Shown piece by piece: positions 59,707 through 64,000 of a stretch of DNA of 64,000 nucleotides. The stretch is taken from NCBI GenBank assembly GCA_942486035.1, contig CALNXK010000098.1, positions 292,501-356,500 of the forward strand. Direction: 5' to 3'. The DNA is from Porites lobata. Taxonomy: Eukaryota; Cnidaria; Anthozoa; Scleractinia; Poritidae. Both the position numbers and the translations under genes were made by a program. Under the pieces are notes generated by a model. That model was not told where the DNA came from. It saw only the letters and a list, made by a program, of their open reading frames with translations, and made no database searches. Numbering within the stretch: the stretch's first letter is position 1; each line of letters begins with the position of its first letter.

Positions 59707-62407
59707 ATGAGGCCTGATAGCGAATTACAGAGGAGAGTTGTACTCGGAGTGGATGACAGCGAACACAGCGAACGAGCTTTTGACTGTAAGTACGTAACTA
59801 TAATCTAAAGGAAAAAAATAGATCTTATTCCACTTTTAAAGAAAGCTTGTAAAAATTTCGTTACTTTTTGGGCTCGGACGTACACAGAACGTTTGCACGC
59901 TGGAATAATCTCTTGCTTCTTCATGCCATAAGGCGAGAAACAAACTAACACAAGCTACAAACAAACTACAAACAACTCTGTAGATACGCTTTTCACCCGT
60001 GACCTTCGTGACGTAATTTCAATTTTTTTCTTCTCTTAAGTTTTAAATTAGTGAGATTAGTACCAGAAATGTAGGCTTATATTTTCCATAGCGAAATACA
60101 ATTATCTTGATAGCTAAACGACGACTATGTGCAAATTATGTTTAAAAAAATTTGTAATAAAGGCAATACGTTCTTCAAAGGCACGTTCGTGACCCAAGCC
60201 ACGTACGCTTATAGAGCCATGTGCGAAGCAACTTTTGCTCATGGAGTGAATAAAAATGGATGAAATGTACCATGTATAAAGTTTAGCTCTCATGTCTGCC
60301 TCATGTCTGTTATTTCTAAAAATGTTTTGGGGGTGAACTGCTTCTCCATCTTCTAAGCAATGCATCTAGTCGGGAGGTACTCAAAGCTTCCCTTCCCCCG
60401 CGACTATGATATTATGATCTGAGCCTATAGAGAGGGAGAAAATAGCAAAAATATTTAAACTTTTAATTTTTCGGGGAAGCGATATTATGCCATTATCTCG
60501 TTACTCATTTAATAATCCTTATTTCTATCTATCTACTTTATGGATATGTGGTGGACAAAGGGTCAGGTAGCAACGATACTTAGTATATGGCATACTGTAC
60601 TGTGGTGATAGAATCAGACCGGAAGAGAAGAAACATGCAGGTTTACGTGTAGCACATCGCGTTCACGTGTACACATCGTGTTTTATCTTTCCCTCTGCAA
60701 ATGTTGGAAGTATAAACCTTACGGCAAAAGAGGTCTGCACTGGCCTATTTGACCATATCAACTATGCACTTAAAACAAATTAATGACCTAATTTAATTTG
60801 GTTCGTTCCACTGAATTTCAAAATCACAAGAGACTTTTCAAAAGGATATTATGATCACGAGTAAACATATTCCAAGGTGATGACGGCGACAGCGACGTCC
60901 AACGATTCGTACATCACTGAAAAAGCAATACAGGGTTTAACAATCAAAACAACAACTCTGCTCGTGTATCAAACTTTTTTGGTACATTTCTTTTGGCGTC
61001 CCTCTGCACGACTACGACGGGAAATACAGTGTGATTAATATTACCCAATGCCGCGGAAGAGGGGCGCCCTTCTCTTATACCTTTCCCCCCCCCCCCCCTT
61101 TTCCTGCCAGTGAAAGGCATCACGACTTTGGACCTACTCTGTTGTCACCTTTTCAATTTTTTCCATTCCTTGTTTAAACGTTTCAGAGAACACTGCTATC
61201 TAAACGCTTCTTATGTTTTTTAAAAAAGTAGAAACACCATACGACGTTTCTTCCGTCCATTGTAGTACTACGTATACTGTACAGCTACAGTATTTCGAGA
61301 AAGGTTTTTGGAAAAAACTTGCACGCGACAGTACCGAAACGTAATCTGGGATATGATCATTACACTGTTCCTGACACTGTAGCTGTGGAAACTACTTTTG
61401 TTATTTTCTTTTAGCACTCGCAAATATACGTCCGTGGCCTCTCGTGTCATTTTTTCAGATTTCTTCGAAAATTAGTGAACTCAAAACCACCCACAATTCC
61501 TTTCGATATTGTCGCGTGCACTTTTTCCGACAACCTTTCTCGAAATAGCTGTATATTTCTGTAAACATTGTAGTGCTACACATATATTTCTGTAAACATT
61601 GTAGTACTGCCATATGCTGATTTCTTTAAATTCGTGATCTCCCAAATAAACCTGATGAAGACTGGTATTGGTCGGGTGAAATATCGTAACTACAGTCCAT
61701 TCACGATGTTTGAGGAGTCCTCCAGTTGTCTTTTTGACAATAATGTTATTAATTTTGACTGATCGCGATTTTGTTTTGATCTGCGACGTTGATCAAGGTT
61801 GATTGCGCACTGTTTTATTGCAGTGGTCTTGCACCTTAACTTTTCACTATTTTGCTTCTTAAAAGCTTATTCCTTGTTCATTTTTTCACTTTCTTTCAGG
61901 GTACGTTAACAATATTTCTGATAATGTGAAAGACATTTTGCTTATTATCCATGCACAAGAGATTCCAACCCACTCAGCTGCACCATACGCCTCGTGTAAG
62001 TATAAACGCGTTTATTTTTAACTCCAAATTGTATGAAAAATGACATCAATGGAACACCCAGGATTCTTAAAATTTAAACAAAAGTTTTACATTTTAGAAA
62101 AGAAACGCACAATCCATTTTTGGATTCAAGAATCTGAATTTGCATTTTGCCAAAAAAAACCTTCACTGACGTACACTCGTGCACCCTACTGTGATTGGTC
62201 ACCTTGTGTTTCAAACAACGAATTTTAGAATAGACAGAATAGACTGCGTAAATATTTCCCTTCGTAATTTCTGTGATTTACGGATGCTGTGTCCCTCTTT
62301 CAGATGATTATTGGTATTACGAGGAGTGGCAGCAGTCGCTGGAAAAAGTTGCTAAAAACTCGAGGGCGCTGTTGGAGGCTTACGGAGAGAAATGCAGAGA
62401 ACGTGGG
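59707..62407 (+). CDS. Universal stress protein USP-5 (first three exons)
   Basis: Exons 59707-59785, 61900-61995 and 62304-62407, phases 1 and 1, 93 codons. Seen: R-R-V-V-L-G-V-D-D-S-E-H-S-E-R-A-F-D, W-Y-V-N-N-I-S-D, I-L-L-I-I-H-A-Q-E, and a third exon with Y-E-E-W-Q-Q-S-L and L-L-E-A-Y-G-E-K-C. Two oddities. The usual V-D-G-S is V-D-D-S, placing an acidic residue beside the nucleotide-binding Asp. The third exon's donor is gttggt, a weak GT site chosen because it gives exactly the 104 nt and phase 0 of USP-3 and USP-4. The fourth exon with the G-x2-G-x9-G-S motif was not found before 64000; it is either beyond the window or lost. An in-frame ATG lies upstream at 59578; the start used matches its paralogues in length. 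Confidence 0.85.
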
Positions 62408-64000
62408 GTTGGTACAGTTTCATCTTGTTGCGGCAATCCTTTCCTTTTAATATGACCTGCACAAAGACGTCACCAAAGGAAGAAACTTTGAAAATGTTAT
62501 TGTGCGTCTTAAGTCTTTGATTCTACGTCACCGTAGTTGTAAGAACGAAACATCTCCCAGGTCCGTTTCTCGAAAGTCCCAGTTACTTTTCCGGCCCTAA
62601 ATCAAATATTCCAATCAAAATATAAAAAAATAAAATCGCGGGACTATTTTGTTTTGTTAACTGATAGTTTTATCATATTATCTGCAAAACTCATGAAACC
62701 TCGATCTTCAATGTGAACAACAACTGCTTTCCAGGGGTTCTCGAAAGTCCCGAGTAATTAACGGGCGCGTAAAGCTGTTGTTGTTTACATGCAAGATAGA
62801 GGTTTCAATAGTTTTGATAAAACTATTAGTTAATGAAACAAAATTGCTTGCAGGACCCGCGCTCTAACTCTTTATATTTCGATTTGAGTATTTGATTTCG
62901 GGCCCGAAAAGTTACCGAGACTTTCGAGAAACGGGCCCAAGAATCCAAAACAGGCTTCCCTTAATCCACAGCACGTCTTAGATATTGAAACACTTGACAG
63001 AATCTAAAACATAGAAGAATCCAAAACTCTTCCCAGGATCGAAGACACGTACCATAATCCGCATCACGTCACAGAATCCTCAGTCCTGTAAGCAACTAGT
63101 CAGAAGGTCTGGTCATTGTGTTTTGGAGTCTGGAATCTGTTTTGTATTTTAAGGAGTTTTCTTTACCCTGGGACATTTTTTTGATGTTGTGATCAGGCGT
63201 CTTGTTCCTGTGAACCACAGAACCGTGATCTTGCACAAAAAACGTGCACGAGTTCAAATAGTTATTCTTCTTTTCCAGTATATCTCTTCGCATGTTTCAG
63301 TGTTAACTTCAGTCCACTCTTTGTTATATTCTAGATATTTACTGACGATAGCACTTCCGGTTAATTCGTATTAAGTAATCAATGATCGTTCACTCAGCGT
63401 TAGATCTACACCCCGATTCAGGTTCTCGTTTTTAGAGGTCTTAGACGTGATCTCAACAGGTTCCGTAGCAGCTTTTCCCGCCAATTGCACGTTACAAACT
63501 TCCCACGCTATCTCTGTCTGTCTCTGTCAATGTCCAAATCGCGCGGATCGTCAAGTGTCGCGTAAGACGTTTTTATATTACAGTCTTGATCGTCTAATCA
63601 CAAGTTGAGACGACTTCGCGATCGAGACGATTGTGTGTTGTCCAGACTTAAGAAATTATTTGCTCGTAGCAGAGGCATTTGAAATTAGACTACGAGTAGT
63701 CCCTCATTTCCCTGAAAGATAGTTCAGTGAGCAAAACATGCGTGCGCGCGCGTGAAAATCGCTCTGCACGATGACAGGATCAAAGGAACGCCGTGGAGGA
63801 AAGAGAGAAATCCCCACTCTTCCCCACACGTGTAACCTTTCTCGCGAGCAGCGACTTTCACGCGCGTTCGCGTATTTTTTTCGCTCACCTTAGGGACTCT
63901 TTTTACCTGGTCCATGAACGGCGTCTTCCAAGGCCTTCTCAGTCAATGTATTTCGGTGACGTATCCGAGACGAAAGGCTGCGATACTCACTCGGAAAACG
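62408..64000. other. Right-edge region after USP-5 exon 3
   Basis: Presumed USP-5 intron 3 or flank. Contains a foldback pair, ccaggtccgtttctcgaaagtccc near 62558-62582 and gagactttcgagaaacgggcc at 62918-62938, with further inverted blocks (cgcgggactattttgttt... / ...aaaattgcttgcaggacccgcg), i.e. a MITE of about 380 bp. No exon was found. Confidence 0.5.

Noticed and set aside
1..64000. CRISPR arrays, bacterial operons or prophage
   Set aside because: Repeats here are dispersed or inverted, not regularly spaced direct repeats, and all real genes have spliceosomal introns.

Overview
This window is animal nuclear DNA, most likely from a cnidarian and plausibly a stony coral. The evidence is AT-rich sequence, short exons with GT-AG introns of about 0.4-4.4 kb, a vitamin K epoxide reductase gene, and a cluster of intron-containing universal stress protein (USP) genes, a family kept in cnidarians and lost in vertebrates. 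The species call is inference. No bacterial, organellar or CRISPR features were seen. Almost all long open frames are noise or transposon relics; the real genes were found by joining short exons through splice sites and reading phase.

Left part (1-24.4 kb): two tandem same-strand SLC23 (nucleobase/ascorbate transporter) genes. Copy A enters from the left edge with only its last four exons (117-3959). Copy B is complete: 12 exons, 9878-24375, 1,749 coding bases, 582 residues. The two copies keep exon boundaries and phases but differ in the substrate-signature residue (E-N in A, Q-N in B). Introns and the 6 kb spacer are full of small inverted-repeat DNA transposons, including a 3,857-bp element with 68/70-bp terminal repeats and a perfect 10-bp target duplication inside intron 6 of copy B.

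Middle (24.4-33.5 kb): a LINE relic with an ATT tail, two tRNA-like SINE heads facing each other, a short telomere-type repeat, and a three-exon minus-strand VKORC1-like gene (27825-29699, 154 residues) with its catalytic cysteines.

Right part (33.5-62.4 kb): five USP genes, each of four exons with intron phases 1, 1, 0. USP-1 (minus) and USP-2 (plus) are head to head across 292 bp; USP-3 (minus) and USP-4 (plus) are head to head across 583 bp; USP-5 (plus) runs off the right side with its last exon not found. Four have the full ATP-binding motif G-x2-G-x9-G-S.

The least expected content is in the mobile DNA: at least three foldback elements with TAGSCT-type or related termini and 9-bp target duplications, one of which carries an open zinc-finger-like frame and is nested in a larger inverted-repeat element within USP-1 intron 3; a TTAA-flanked element; a TA-flanked pogo/Tigger-like element; and several hairpin families. 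All family assignments come from reading motifs by eye; no alignment or database search was run.
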